This document shows positions 45,227 to 54,091 of a stretch of DNA of 64,000 nucleotides, in pieces. Origin of the DNA: Pseudomonas antarctica. Its GTDB lineage: Bacteria > Pseudomonadota > Gammaproteobacteria > Pseudomonadales > Pseudomonadaceae. Made by a program: the position numbers and the translations under genes. Numbering within the stretch: the stretch's first letter is position 1; each line of letters starts with the position of its first letter. Under the pieces are notes generated by a model, which saw nothing but the letters and a program-made list of their open reading frames with translations, did no database searches and had not been told where the DNA came from. The DNA lies in assembly GCF_001647715.1 (NCBI RefSeq), contig NZ_CP015601.1, forward strand, positions 1-64,000, written 5' to 3'.

Positions 45227-47347
45227 TTATCCCAAATGAAATGCCCCAGGTGGCTGCGGGTCAGGAATGTCTGTCTCGACGACGCTGTGCGAACCACTCA
45301 AAGCCTTGCCCATCGAACTTGCGGCACTGGCCAGAGCAGCTGGTGCGGCCTTGAGCAGTTGTGGCGCATGCTCAAGAGTTTCAGTAGGCAGTTGCGATGC
45401 AATCTGCAACCCACCACGCACCCGGTGGTAGGTGTTTTCTGCGGTGCGCCCCCAGGTGCCTGGCAATGAACCGTGGGGTAAATCGGCGCGATCCGGCGCC
45501 CGCATGTTCTGCAAGGCCGTGCGGGTGCGCGGAAAGTTTGGCGCACTGGCCTGCACCGCGGTGCCCGGCAACTGCGCAGCCTTGAGCGCAGCAGTGTGTG
45601 CCTTGGTTTCCGGCCCGGATTGGAAGGCGGCATACGCGGGAATCAACAGCGCCGGCGACCCCAGTGCAGCCATCACCACCTGGCCGAATTTCTGCGCCAA
45701 GGTGTCGGAGCCGAGAGTGCGGGCCACGGTACTCACCGCTACCGCATTACCCAGGCCGATCAGCGAACCGAAGGTCTTGCTCAGCAGGCTCTGGCGCACC
45801 TCGCTTTTACTAAGGTCACTGGCCAGCACCGCATCGCTGGTGGCCTTGGCAATGCGCTGGGCCAAGGGTTTATCGGTGCCCTTGAAGGTGTGAGTCGGCA
45901 GTTGACGGCCGCGTTTGTCGGGCGTGGTGCTGCGCAATTGACTGCTCGATTGCACCCCACCCATCAGCAGCCCACCACCCATAGAGGTTAGTGTTCGCGG
46001 GCCGTAATCGCTGACGTGCAGTTGCGGCGCGGCAAAGCCAATGGCGCGGCGAATACCTTGTGCCAGGCCGAACGCGCCAAAGGCTTGGGCCTCGCCGATA
46101 CCGGTGCCGTTTTTATTCGCTTGCTGGGCGTTCAAATGGCGGCTGCGTAAATCGTCCACGGCTTGCTTGGCCTGGGTTTTGGCTGCATCGCTCAGCGGCT
46201 GGATCTGCCCCAGGATACTGACCCGTGGGTTGGGGTTGGGGATGACTTCCGAGGCTTTGATCGGCTTGAGGTTCCACGGGCCGACCAACTCCTGCCCGAT
46301 CGGCTTGAGCAGGTTCGTACCGACTTCATGGGTGCCGGCCATAGTCACGCCGGCGGCGAATACCTGCTTGGCCAAGTCGTGGGGGATCGCCGACTCCACC
46401 ACCGCTCGGGCAAAGCCAAAGGCCAGGCCCGAGGCGAGCATTTGCGGCACGGCACCGGCGACGAACGCTTTAGTGGTCGCGGCCCAACCGTCGTTATGTT
46501 GGTGCAGCTCCTCCAGCACATCGGGCAAGCGGGCGTTGTCCAAGGCATCCTTGAACTCGCCTTCGGCGCTGGTCTGGCGGACCAGAGTCTTGAGCTGATG
46601 GCTGATGTCCTCCCATTCCTTGGCCGGTTGGTGCAGGTGATGCAGAGCCTTGACCGTCGCTTCAGCCTTGGCTGATGCCTGTTTCAACGCACCGGGGATT
46701 TGCGTGGCGACCTGTTGCGCATAACGGGCGAAGGCGTGCTCGCTACGCTCGATGTGGGCACGGTCGGTGGCCGACAGTTCGGGCTGCGCCAGCACTTCCT
46801 GGTAGAGCGCGACTTTGCCGGCAAACAGTTCTGTCTGAGACTGCACGGCCTGTTTGAGTATGCGCCCGTAAGCAGCAACGTCTGGTGTATCGCCCGGCAT
46901 TTTGCTCAGCTCGGCCACTGCCTTGTGCAACTCCAAGCGGGACGTATGCGCATGGCTGAGCAACTTGTCGTTGATCACCCGGCTCAGGTGTTCGTCCACT
47001 TCAGGGAAGAGCTTCTCGGCAATGGTCTGGAAGGCGGCATGGGACTGTTCGAGCAAATATTTGCCCTCTAGCACCATCATTTTCTGGGCAGTTTCCAGTG
47101 GGCTGCCGGCGCCGGCCTTGATGAATTGGGCCAGCGCGGCGGCTTCCCTGGCCAAAGGGGTAGAAGGTCGCTGGCGCTGCGCATAGCTTTTGAGGGTGGC
47201 GCTTGGCGCGGCGTTGGGCGTAGGCGCAAGGTCGCTGGGTGGCCTGCAGGCAAGGCGCACCAAGCCAATATCGCCGCTGGGTGTTTCGAGAACTTCACTA
47301 TGGACGATGGCCGGCGTGGGGCCTTGGTTGATCCCGGTAGTAAGCAT
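45227..47347 (-). CDS. hopM1: HopM1-family type III effector (RopM)
   Basis: A 706-residue protein from the ATG at 47347. HopM1 of P. syringae has 712 residues. Matching segments include VAGAVPQMLASGLAFGFARA, the AFGLAQGIRRAIG region and a C-terminal block TALQNMRAPDRADLPH then RTAENTYHRVRGGLQIASQL, close to the HopM1 end. HopM1 degrades the host trafficking factor MIN7 and helps suppress immunity. The frame is coupled to the upstream chaperone by TGATG. It is the best-supported effector in the window. Confidence 0.87.
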   Translation of the reverse strand: MLTTGINQGPTPAIVHSEVLETPSGDIGLVRLACRPPSDLAPTPNAAPSATLKSYAQRQRPSTPLAREAAALAQFIKAGAGSPLETAQKMMVLEGKYLLEQSHAAFQTIAEKLFPEVDEHLSRVINDKLLSHAHTSRLELHKAVAELSKMPGDTPDVAAYGRILKQAVQSQTELFAGKVALYQEVLAQPELSATDRAHIERSEHAFARYAQQVATQIPGALKQASAKAEATVKALHHLHQPAKEWEDISHQLKTLVRQTSAEGEFKDALDNARLPDVLEELHQHNDGWAATTKAFVAGAVPQMLASGLAFGFARAVVESAIPHDLAKQVFAAGVTMAGTHEVGTNLLKPIGQELVGPWNLKPIKASEVIPNPNPRVSILGQIQPLSDAAKTQAKQAVDDLRSRHLNAQQANKNGTGIGEAQAFGAFGLAQGIRRAIGFAAPQLHVSDYGPRTLTSMGGGLLMGGVQSSSQLRSTTPDKRGRQLPTHTFKGTDKPLAQRIAKATSDAVLASDLSKSEVRQSLLSKTFGSLIGLGNAVAVSTVARTLGSDTLAQKFGQVVMAALGSPALLIPAYAAFQSGPETKAHTAALKAAQLPGTAVQASAPNFPRTRTALQNMRAPDRADLPHGSLPGTWGRTAENTYHRVRGGLQIASQLPTETLEHAPQLLKAAPAALASAASSMGKALSGSHSVVETDIPDPQPPGAFHLG

Positions 47348-47778
47348 CAAAAAGCCCTTGCGCGCGCGCGCTGGTCGTCGAGAAAGTAATGTTTGCGCCA
47401 CGCTTGGGCATACTCGGCAATATGCCCCATCAGCAGCAGAACCTGCGCCGCTGTGGTGCTTTCCAGCGCCAGGGCACCGCCGAACATCACGTGGCCGGTG
47501 TGTTCGTTATGCGAAAAACTGCTGTGGCGTACGCCATCTATCAGGTGGAAGTTGGTGTCCAGCAGGCGCAATAAAATTGCCTCCCGCTGGCGCGCGGGCA
47601 GGGGGCCGAAGTCAGCATGCATGAGTACTGTTTCGGCATCGGCGTTCTCGAGCGGTCGCAGAGAAAAATCAACGCCGCGAACAGTCAGTTGGGGGGATTC
47701 GTACAACAAGGACGCACGGGGGATGAGGGTCAATTGGCAGATCTCATCTACTAACTGGCGAAAGTGTTCGTTAGCCAT
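47347..47778 (-). CDS. shcM: ShcM-like CesT chaperone of RopM
   Basis: A 143-residue CesT-type chaperone from the ATG at 47778 with GGAG upstream. Key parts are RQLVDEICQLTLIPRASLLY, DFSLRPLENADAETVLMHAD, NFHLIDGVRHSSFSHNEHTG and TTAAQVLLLMGHIAEYAQAW. It directly precedes ropM with a one-base overlap, like shcM-hopM1 in P. syringae. A perfect hrp box lies about 80 bp upstream. Confidence 0.85.
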   Translation of the reverse strand: MANEHFRQLVDEICQLTLIPRASLLYESPQLTVRGVDFSLRPLENADAETVLMHADFGPLPARQREAILLRLLDTNFHLIDGVRHSSFSHNEHTGHVMFGGALALESTTAAQVLLLMGHIAEYAQAWRKHYFLDDQRARARAF

Positions 47779-47857
47779 ATTTTTATTCTCCAGGCGCACA
47801 CGTTGCGTTTCAGGCTTTTTTAGGACGCTGCGTAAAATTCCGGAGCGATCCGAAAGG

Positions 47858-47886
47858 TGAGTGGGCAATGAGTGCATTCAGGTTCC
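47858..47886 (-). promoter_or_regulatory. hrp box of shcM-ropM
   Basis: On the minus strand GGAACC-N16-CCACTCA, a perfect HrpL-type promoter with a 16-bp spacer. Confidence 0.88.
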
Positions 47887-48596
47887 CATTTTTTTAACAA
47901 TATCGCGTGCCAATAAAACTCAACTATCTTTAATAAAGGTGGACCTCCAATGTTTGTCGGAGTTGCTTCGAGTAGTGGCAATTAAAGTATTTTTCATACA
48001 CGGGTGGGCAAGGAGCTTATTTGTCAGCCTTGTTGAGAAAAACTCAACATTCCAGATATTGTATGGCGATTGACATGTTGTGATTCAAATGTATTCTCTG
48101 GCGCTACAAGCAGCGAGATCCAAGGGAGGCAGCCGATTGAGTAGTGAATTGAAAAGGCGTGTTCGACGCTATCGAGTCAATTTTTTGAATCTTTTTGTGT
48201 CGAAGATATTTAATCTGTCAAATATATGGCGGCTAATTTTTGTTGCGCCTTTAGATAATAAAAACATGTAGTGCCTCGCGTGCAGACTAGCCGTGTGGTG
48301 CCGCTTGCGGTTTCCTGAGTCCTATCAAGACTTGTCGGTTCTGTAAGGAAAGCTGCCTGCAGCCACATTGGGTGAGCTCTCGTTTAGGTTGAGTGTTACA
48401 GCGATGCTTGTAATTAGAATAAGAGCTCGGTTTATTTACTTGCTTCTTGCTGTCAAATCTGTAGCGAAAACAATTGCGGTAAATAGTAAGTGCATTATTC
48501 ACCGATCGAAATTTCACGGGGCAGTTACATTGAATCTATATCGAAGCCTTAAGGATCGGGGACTGGATTGAGTAAGCCGATTGGGAGGTTGTTTAT
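47887..48596. other. 710-bp AT-rich gap upstream of rspR
   Basis: No convincing gene. It holds a good sigma-70 pair, TTGACA (48070-48075) and TATTCT (48092-48097) with a 16-bp spacer, about 500 bp before rspR, and a low-GC stretch compared with the flanking genes. It probably carries the rspR promoter and control sites and is a likely silencer target. Confidence 0.5.
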
Positions 48597-49580
48597 ATGA
48601 CTGTGCGCAATTATTTCCATGGCGAGAATGACGGCATCAATGATTTCCCCGACCTTAAAGTCATTGCGCAAAGTACTTCGTTGCTAGGTATTGATTTGCT
48701 GTTGTCTGGCGAGACTGGGACCGGTAAAGACACCCTTGCAGAGCGCATCCATACTCTATCGGGGCGCAAAGGCAGTTTTGTGGCGATGAACTGTGCGGCG
48801 ATCCCGGAATCACTGGCTGAGAGTGAATTGTTCGGAGTGGTTAACGGTGCCTTTACCGGTGCCAATCGCTCACGCAAAGGCTACATAGAGGCGGCGCAAG
48901 GTGGCACCTTGTATTTGGATGAAATTGACAGCATGCCCTTTAGCCTGCAAGCCAAGCTCTTGCGCGTGTTGGAGGTGCGGGCCATCGAACGTTTGGGGTC
49001 GACCACCACCATTGCGCTGGATATCTGCGTGATCGCCTCGGCGCAGCGCTCGTTGTCGGAGCTGGTGGAGCAGGGCCGGTTTCGCCGTGACCTTTATTTT
49101 CGTCTCAACGTGTTGACCATCAAGTTGCCGGCGCTGCGTGAGCGTCGGGAGGAGATCATTCCGCTTTTTTCTAAGTTCGTGAATGCCGCCGCCCAAGGCC
49201 TGGGGGCCACTCACAAGACATTGTGCCCCTCGATCATTCAGGTGCTGCTCAGCCACTCCTGGCCGGGCAATATCCGTGAGCTAAAATCGGCTGCCAAGCG
49301 CTTTGCCCTGGGGTTTCCATTCCTGGGGCCGGACACGCCTGGAGAGCAGGAAGGCCAGACCCTCAAGGCGCAAATGCGGGTGATCGAACGGGTGTTGATC
49401 CAGGAGGCGCTCAAGCGGCACGGCCACAGCATCGACGCGGCGTGCGTGGAGCTGGGTATACCGCGCCGGACGCTGTATCACCGCATCAAATGCTTGGACA
49501 TATTCGGAAAAAGTTCGGCTCTTGAAAAAAATGTGGAACCTGTATCCACGAATTCTCCACAAATTATTACCTCGTACTGA
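48597..49580 (+). CDS. rspR: RspR/HrpS-type sigma-54 activator of the secretion genes
   Basis: A 327-residue enhancer-binding protein without receiver domain, like HrpR and HrpS. The AAA+ domain has Walker A GETGTGKDTLAER, the sigma-54 contact loop NGAFTGANRS and Walker B TLYLDEIDSM. The C-terminal Fis-type HTH is SIDAACVELGIPRRTLYHRI. It would activate hrpL, outside this window. GGGAGG is 8 bp before the ATG. Only one such gene is seen here, whereas P. syringae has an hrpR-hrpS pair. Confidence 0.93.
   Translation: MTVRNYFHGENDGINDFPDLKVIAQSTSLLGIDLLLSGETGTGKDTLAERIHTLSGRKGSFVAMNCAAIPESLAESELFGVVNGAFTGANRSRKGYIEAAQGGTLYLDEIDSMPFSLQAKLLRVLEVRAIERLGSTTTIALDICVIASAQRSLSELVEQGRFRRDLYFRLNVLTIKLPALRERREEIIPLFSKFVNAAAQGLGATHKTLCPSIIQVLLSHSWPGNIRELKSAAKRFALGFPFLGPDTPGEQEGQTLKAQMRVIERVLIQEALKRHGHSIDAACVELGIPRRTLYHRIKCLDIFGKSSALEKNVEPVSTNSPQIITSY
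49535..49563 (+). promoter_or_regulatory. hrp box of the hrpA operon
   Basis: GGAACC-N16-CCACAAA within the end of rspR, 45 bp before the hrpA start. A perfect HrpL-type promoter. Confidence 0.88.
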
Positions 49581-49607
49581 CGCGAGTGAATATTGGGAGT
49601 AATGACC

Positions 49608-49958
49608 ATGCCAAACCCTTTCCGTCCTACAGGTGGCTTTGCTAACGCCGCAGCACACGCAACCAACGCCGGTATCAATGCGTTCCAGGGCGCGGCACAA
49701 GCAGCCGGCACTGTAAACGGCAACGCCAACCTGCAACAGGGCATGACTGACCAGACCAACAGCCAGGCTGCCAAAGCTCAGGAAATGATGATGAAGCAGC
49801 AGGACGCCCAGTCCGCCCAGCTGATCATTGCCCAAGGCCAGCAAGCCATGCAGACCCAGCAATTGAACACGCTGCAGGCCATCGCCAACGCCAAGACTGA
49901 CTCCGCGGAGAAAGAAATCTCCGGCACCGCTCAGCTCGCCAAAGCAATCAGTTACTAA
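49608..49958 (+). CDS. hrpA: HrpA-type pilin (RspA)
   Basis: A 116-residue pilin, similar in length to P. syringae HrpA. The helix-rich end AKTDSAEKEISGTAQLAKAI-SY closely follows the HrpA end (ISATATNAKGISY). The middle (QQDAQSAQLIIAQGQQAMQT) is the predicted coiled-coil assembly region. The ATG at 49608 has GGGAG at 8 bp, whereas the ATG at 49602 is too close. It forms the extracellular conduit of the secretion system. Confidence 0.9.
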   Translation: MPNPFRPTGGFANAAAHATNAGINAFQGAAQAAGTVNGNANLQQGMTDQTNSQAAKAQEMMMKQQDAQSAQLIIAQGQQAMQTQQLNTLQAIANAKTDSAEKEISGTAQLAKAISY

Positions 49959-49967
49959 TCATTTCTG

Positions 49968-49998
49968 AGCCCTCCAAGTCTTCGGAGGGCTATTTTGA
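49968..49998 (+). terminator. hairpin between hrpA and hrpZ
   Basis: AGCCCTCC-N8-GGAGGGCT followed by ATTTTGAT. A partial terminator here would give more pilin than harpin mRNA. Confidence 0.6.
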
Positions 49999-50017
49999 TA
50001 CTTAGCGAGATCTCCTC

Positions 50018-51034
50018 ATGGAAAATTCTGGCTTCGTCAATTCAGCCGCGCTGCATATCGGAACCGTCATTCCAGGCGATGGTACATTCCAAGATCTGGC
50101 CGGTTCCAAGACACCACAAGCTCTCAACGGGGTGGTGGACCGCATTACCAACGCGTTGACGTCCAGTGGACACCTGGATACCGATACGCCGCTTGGGAAA
50201 ATGGTTGAGCAGCAGCTTAAAAAAGACAATCCCTTCGCCGCGCTCGGTATCGGGCAAAGCGCCGATAACGTCAGAAAAGCGGTGTCGGACCTGATCAAAA
50301 ATACGCTGGGCAATAATTTTGGCGCCTCGGCCAGCGCCGGAATTGGTGGTGGCCAGGATCTGATGTCGCAGATCATGAAGGGGCTGGGCAAGGCGGCGCT
50401 CAACCAGGCACTGACCCCTGAAGGTGATGGTTCGACCTTCTCGAATGCGGATAAGCCGCTGCTGCGTAAAGTGGCTGACTTCATGGACGATAACAAGTCC
50501 GCCTTTGGTACGCCGGATTCGGGTTCATGGCGTAAGGAACTCAACGAAGACAACTATCTCAGCAAAGACGAAACCTCGAAATTTCGTGCTGCGCTTGAGC
50601 AGATTTCGCAACAGATGGACGGCTCCGACAGCGTCAGCGGCTCAGCAGTCCCGCAAAGCACCGCGGGCGGTTTGAGCAGCCCGCCAAACGATCTGCAGAA
50701 CGACGCTTCGGACGACGATGCGTTGGATGACAGCGGCACCACCACACAGGGCGGCCTCGGCACGCCACAAGCAAGCCCAGATAATTCGGGCAGTGATGAC
50801 TCGGCAGATTCGGCTGACGCACCTGCGGCTAATTCGCAGCAGCAGCTCCAGCAAATACTGCAGCAGCTTGAACAATTGTTGGGTGCCGCCTCCGGCATGC
50901 AAGGCGCCCAGCAGGGTGGTCACCACCATCACCACGACGCGCAAAGCCGTCAAATGCAGGACCGGAACCAGCTGTCTTCTGCGGCGCAGGCGGCGCAAAG
51001 CATTCTATCCGTGATGAGTGCAGGCGTTTCCTGA
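50018..51034 (+). CDS. hrpZ: HrpZ-type harpin (RspZ)
   Basis: A 338-residue, Gly/Ser/Gln-rich, cysteine-free protein, second in the pilin operon like hrpZ. Conserved helical patches include FMDDNKSAFGTPDSGSWRKE and LNEDNYLSKDETSKFRAAL. The C-terminal part is rich in Gln, Asp and Gly, with five consecutive His residues (QGGHHHHHDAQ) not usual in harpins. Harpins are secreted, help in translocation and trigger plant responses. Confidence 0.87.
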   Translation: MENSGFVNSAALHIGTVIPGDGTFQDLAGSKTPQALNGVVDRITNALTSSGHLDTDTPLGKMVEQQLKKDNPFAALGIGQSADNVRKAVSDLIKNTLGNNFGASASAGIGGGQDLMSQIMKGLGKAALNQALTPEGDGSTFSNADKPLLRKVADFMDDNKSAFGTPDSGSWRKELNEDNYLSKDETSKFRAALEQISQQMDGSDSVSGSAVPQSTAGGLSSPPNDLQNDASDDDALDDSGTTTQGGLGTPQASPDNSGSDDSADSADAPAANSQQQLQQILQQLEQLLGAASGMQGAQQGGHHHHHDAQSRQMQDRNQLSSAAQAAQSILSVMSAGVS

Positions 51035-51091
51035 CCCCAGGGCTTGTAATGTTAATTGCACCTTTCGACACCGTTTTCCGGAGAAACCCTC

Positions 51092-51448
51092 GTGACCATT
51101 TCCAGCGTCAATTCCTTCAAGAGCCTCGCTCTAGATCACGAACACGAGATGGTTTCCGGGCCTTCTCAGGCGGATGTCGATCTATTCAATAGTGCAATGC
51201 GCAGTGATCACGAGCCTGCCGGGCTGGCCGATGGCCTGATGGGTGCGCTTTCCGAGCGTATCGGCACCCAGCAGCACTTGTCGCAACAGGTAATGCGCTC
51301 AATGAAGGCGGCCTCCGGCACCAGTGAACCTATTGACATGGTGAAAATGAGCCAGGCGCTGTCGCAGTACTCCCTGCAAATGGCGATGACCACCAAAGTA
51401 GTGAACAAGAGTGCTCAGGCCCTCGATAAACTGACCAACCTGCAGTAG
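51092..51448 (+). CDS. hrpB: HrpB-type inner rod protein (RspB)
   Basis: A 118-residue protein in the hrpB position. The GTG at 51092 follows CCGGAG, and an ATG at 51056 is unlikely since it would precede the ribosome site. It contains SQADVDLFNSAMRSDHEPAG and the C-terminal SQALSQYSLQMAMTTKVVNK, typical of SctI rod subunits. It forms the inner rod at the base of the conduit. Confidence 0.85.
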   Translation: MTISSVNSFKSLALDHEHEMVSGPSQADVDLFNSAMRSDHEPAGLADGLMGALSERIGTQQHLSQQVMRSMKAASGTSEPIDMVKMSQALSQYSLQMAMTTKVVNKSAQALDKLTNLQ

Positions 51449-51455
51449 GCCCGGC

Positions 51456-52259
51456 GTGAAATTCCCTCATTTATTGGTGGTTGTATTCCTGTTGTTGCTG
51501 GCCGGTTGCAGCGACGACACTGTGCTGTTCGGTGGCCTGACCGAGCAGGACTCCAACGACGTGATCGCTAAACTGGCGGACGAACACATCGCGGCCCACA
51601 AGCAGATGGAGAAGCTCGGCGTGAACGTGCTGGTGGCGGCGGGCGATATCAACCGTGCAGTGCGGGTGCTCAATGCCGCAGGCTTGCCTCACCACGCCCG
51701 CGCGAGCCTGGGCGAAATCTTCAAGAAGGAAGGGGTGATCTCTACCCCGCTAGAAGAGCGCGCCCGCTACATCTATGCGTTGTCCCAGGAGCTTGAGTCG
51801 ACCTTGTCGCAAATCGACGGAGTGATTGTGGCACGGGTACACGTGGTGTTGCCGGAGCGCATTGCGCCCGGCGAACCGGTGCAGCCTGCGTCGGCCGCGG
51901 TGTTTATCAAGTATGCCGCGTCGGTGCTCGACCCCGACAGTGTGCGCGGGCGTATCCAGCAGTTGGTCGCCAGCAGCATTCCGGGGATGAGCCAGGACTC
52001 GGCTAACTCGAAAAAATTCTCGATCATTTTTGTGCCGGCAGTGGAATTCAAGGACGAGCAAACCCTGGTAAATTTCGGGCCATTCCTGATTAACAGCGAC
52101 GACGCAGGTTTTTGGAGCATGCTGGTTATCGCGCTGCCGCTGGGCGGGTTAGTGGTGTTGCTGGTGCTTGCGCTACTGCTGCGACCTGACTGGCGTGCCG
52201 GGTTGCTCGGGCGCTTGCGACCTGGCCGGTCCGGCGCCAACTACCCGGCGCGTCTGTGA
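51456..52259 (+). CDS. hrcJ: HrcJ inner membrane ring lipoprotein (RscJ)
   Basis: A 267-residue SctJ/YscJ/FliF-family protein. The lipobox LLLLAGC puts the lipid at Cys18. Two ring-building motifs (IAKLADEHIAAHKQMEKLGV; EELESTLSQIDGVIVARVHVV) are followed by a membrane helix near the end (MLVIALPLGGLVVLLVLALL). It forms the inner membrane ring with HrcD. It overlaps hrpD by 4 bp (GTGA). Confidence 0.93.
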   Translation: MKFPHLLVVVFLLLLAGCSDDTVLFGGLTEQDSNDVIAKLADEHIAAHKQMEKLGVNVLVAAGDINRAVRVLNAAGLPHHARASLGEIFKKEGVISTPLEERARYIYALSQELESTLSQIDGVIVARVHVVLPERIAPGEPVQPASAAVFIKYAASVLDPDSVRGRIQQLVASSIPGMSQDSANSKKFSIIFVPAVEFKDEQTLVNFGPFLINSDDAGFWSMLVIALPLGGLVVLLVLALLLRPDWRAGLLGRLRPGRSGANYPARL

Positions 52260-52759
52260 CCGAGGCCGACTGGGTCAACTGGTGGTGTTGCACCTGGCGC
52301 TGGATGCATCCAGGTTGGCAAACCCAACTGGCGCCGTTCACCGCGGTGTCGCGCAGCCGGCACACTGACCTGTTGAATTGCCTGGGCGTTGCTCCCTCCC
52401 AACCGCCCGTGCCTCAGGTTGATGCCATGCATTGGCTGTCGCTCAGTGAGCAACAGCAAACCCAGGCCTTGGCGCTGGTGGCGGCAATATGTTTTGCCAG
52501 CCCAGCGTTGCAGGCACAGGTTTCGGATGAGCAATGGTCATGGTGTCGGGGCTTGGCCAAGGCGCTGCGCCCCGGGCTTTGGCTGGGGGCCGAGGTGTTT
52601 GATGCACGGTGCTTGCTCGGTGCCTGGTTAGGGGAGGGCTGCTGGTCGCGGCTGCGTTTGGCCTGGGCACCGGATGACGTTCTGGTGCCGGTGTCGACTG
52701 TGCCAGCGCGCAAACTCGATGCCTTATGGCACGCAGTGTTGTGGAAGGTGTTGACGTGA
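52256..52759 (+). CDS. hrpD: HrpD (SctK-type) accessory protein (RspD)
   Basis: A 167-residue Trp-rich protein (ADWVNWWCCTWRWMHPGWQ at the start) in the hrpD position, with a GTG start overlapping hrcJ. SctK proteins are sorting-platform parts linking the ATPase complex to the inner ring. Sequence conservation is low in this family, so the call depends on order and length. Confidence 0.8.
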   Translation: MTEADWVNWWCCTWRWMHPGWQTQLAPFTAVSRSRHTDLLNCLGVAPSQPPVPQVDAMHWLSLSEQQQTQALALVAAICFASPALQAQVSDEQWSWCRGLAKALRPGLWLGAEVFDARCLLGAWLGEGCWSRLRLAWAPDDVLVPVSTVPARKLDALWHAVLWKVLT

Positions 52760-52772
52760 GGCGTAATCCAGC

Positions 52773-53348
52773 ATGCTAGTGCGTAGAACATTATCGCTAG
52801 GCGATCAGTACGCAGCCCCCGTGGGCATTGTGCGCCGTGAACAATTTCGTGATTCCGAGGCGGCCGTCGAGCTGCTTGCGCGGGCGCGCGAGCAGGCAGA
52901 GGCACTGCTGCTTGAGGCCCAGCATCAGCGCCAACAGGTGATTGATCAGGCCAGCGCGCAATTCTGGGAAGACGCCGGGGCCTTTTTGCAAGGTATCGAA
53001 ACCCAGGCCCAGGCGGCGAATGACAATGTGGTGCAGGCCGCCCGGCAATTGCTTAACCAGGCGATTGAGCGCTTGTTCGGCGAATGTACCCTCGGCGAAC
53101 GCGCCCAGGTCTTGATCACTCATCTGGCTGCTGGCCAAAGCCACGCCACCGGTGCCACGCTGAGCTGCCACCCACAGGTTTTTGCGCAGGTACAAGCGTG
53201 GGTTGCCAGCAGTCGCTTTGCCGCGTTGTGGCAATTGCGCGAAGACGGCTCGATGCTTATCGATGCGTTGCGCTTGAGCAGTGAAGCGGGGGAGTTCGAC
53301 CTCGACTGGGCCGGCTTGCAACGCTGCATGCTTGCTCCGGGTGGATGA
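52773..53348 (+). CDS. hrpE: HrpE (SctL/YscL-type) ATPase stator (RspE)
   Basis: A 191-residue protein with the long central helix of SctL stators (LLARAREQAEALLLEAQHQR, NVVQAARQLLNQAIERLFGE) and a C-terminal domain (FDLDWAGLQRCM). It binds the ATPase HrcN and regulates it. ATG at 52773; last gene of the hrpA operon. Confidence 0.88.
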   Translation: MLVRRTLSLGDQYAAPVGIVRREQFRDSEAAVELLARAREQAEALLLEAQHQRQQVIDQASAQFWEDAGAFLQGIETQAQAANDNVVQAARQLLNQAIERLFGECTLGERAQVLITHLAAGQSHATGATLSCHPQVFAQVQAWVASSRFAALWQLREDGSMLIDALRLSSEAGEFDLDWAGLQRCMLAPGG

Positions 53349-53391
53349 TCAAAAATCGCGAATATTTCTCCTATGAATTGATAGTGAGCTT

Positions 53392-53420
53392 GGAACCTGT
53401 GTGGGGTTTTGTTCCACTCA
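53392..53420 (+). promoter_or_regulatory. hrp box of the hrpF operon
   Basis: GGAACC-N16-CCACTCA, a perfect HrpL-type promoter, 31 bp before the hrpF start. Confidence 0.9.
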
Positions 53421-53450
53421 CTTTGTAATAAAATTCATGGAGCCCTCCGC

Positions 53451-53675
53451 ATGATCAGCTTCAAGTCCCTACAAACCCACCTTGAGCACAACTTCACCCG
53501 CAATCAGGGCAGCACTGACACGGCGGCCCTGGACGCTGAAGACACCGCCTCACCTGAAGACTTCCGGGCCTTCGCCGACGCGGCGCAGAAGATGGCCACC
53601 ACCACCTCGGTGATGAACGAAGGACTTCGTGCTGAGCACGGCATCACGAAGTCGATCATCGATGGAATTCAGTGA
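53451..53675 (+). CDS. hrpF: HrpF-type small secretion protein (RspF)
   Basis: A 74-residue protein, first gene of the hrpC operon, from the ATG at 53451. It reads LDAEDTASPEDFRAFADAAQ and TTTSVMNEGLRAEHGITK, and matches HrpF in length and position. It overlaps hrpG by 14 bp. Its role in pilus assembly is inferred from the family. Confidence 0.85.
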   Translation: MISFKSLQTHLEHNFTRNQGSTDTAALDAEDTASPEDFRAFADAAQKMATTTSVMNEGLRAEHGITKSIIDGIQ

Positions 53676-54090
53676 TTTTGTCGCGGTCCTTAGCCAATGG
53701 TTCGAGCACCCGGGCGGCGCGCCGCTCGATTGCTGGATCGATGATGCCAACGCCCGGTTGTCGTTTGTGGAAGGCGGTTTGCGCTGCAGTATCGACGTGC
53801 TCGACCCCTATGACGCCAGCGCACCGGAGCGCCTGATGGCCATCCTCAGCCTGGGCGGCGCAAGTGTGGGCTGCCACTGCGACGGTGGCTTGGCCACTGA
53901 CCCCGAAAGCGAATGCCTGGTGCTGGTGTACTGGCTGGCGTTGCCGTGCACGGTTGACGCAGTGCTAGGAATTCTGCAAAGCCTGGCCAACCAGCGTGCG
54001 GCGATGCTCAGCCAGATGCACCAAAGCGTACATGATTCGCACCCTGCCGAGTCCAGTGCCGTAACCCACAACTGGCTCCCTGGAGTGTGA
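53662..54090 (+). CDS. hrpG: HrpG chaperone-like regulator (RspG)
   Basis: A 142-residue CesT-like protein from the ATG at 53662 (FSDFVAVLSQWFEHPGG, LSFVEGGLRCSIDVLDPYDA, VLVYWLALPCTVDAVLGILQ). In P. syringae HrpG binds HrpV and frees the activator HrpS from repression. It is between hrpF and hrcC, as in that species. Confidence 0.87.
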   Translation: MEFSDFVAVLSQWFEHPGGAPLDCWIDDANARLSFVEGGLRCSIDVLDPYDASAPERLMAILSLGGASVGCHCDGGLATDPESECLVLVYWLALPCTVDAVLGILQSLANQRAAMLSQMHQSVHDSHPAESSAVTHNWLPGV

Positions 54091-54091
54091 A

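Noticed and set aside
47348..47401. Upstream start of ropM at 47401
   Set aside because: The extra residues lie within shcM and are Arg-rich. The TGATG overlap at 47347 is the normal coupled start.
48080..48271. 63-codon open frame upstream of rspR
   Set aside because: It has no ribosome site, is rich in rare combinations and lies in the AT-rich leader. Treated as non-coding.
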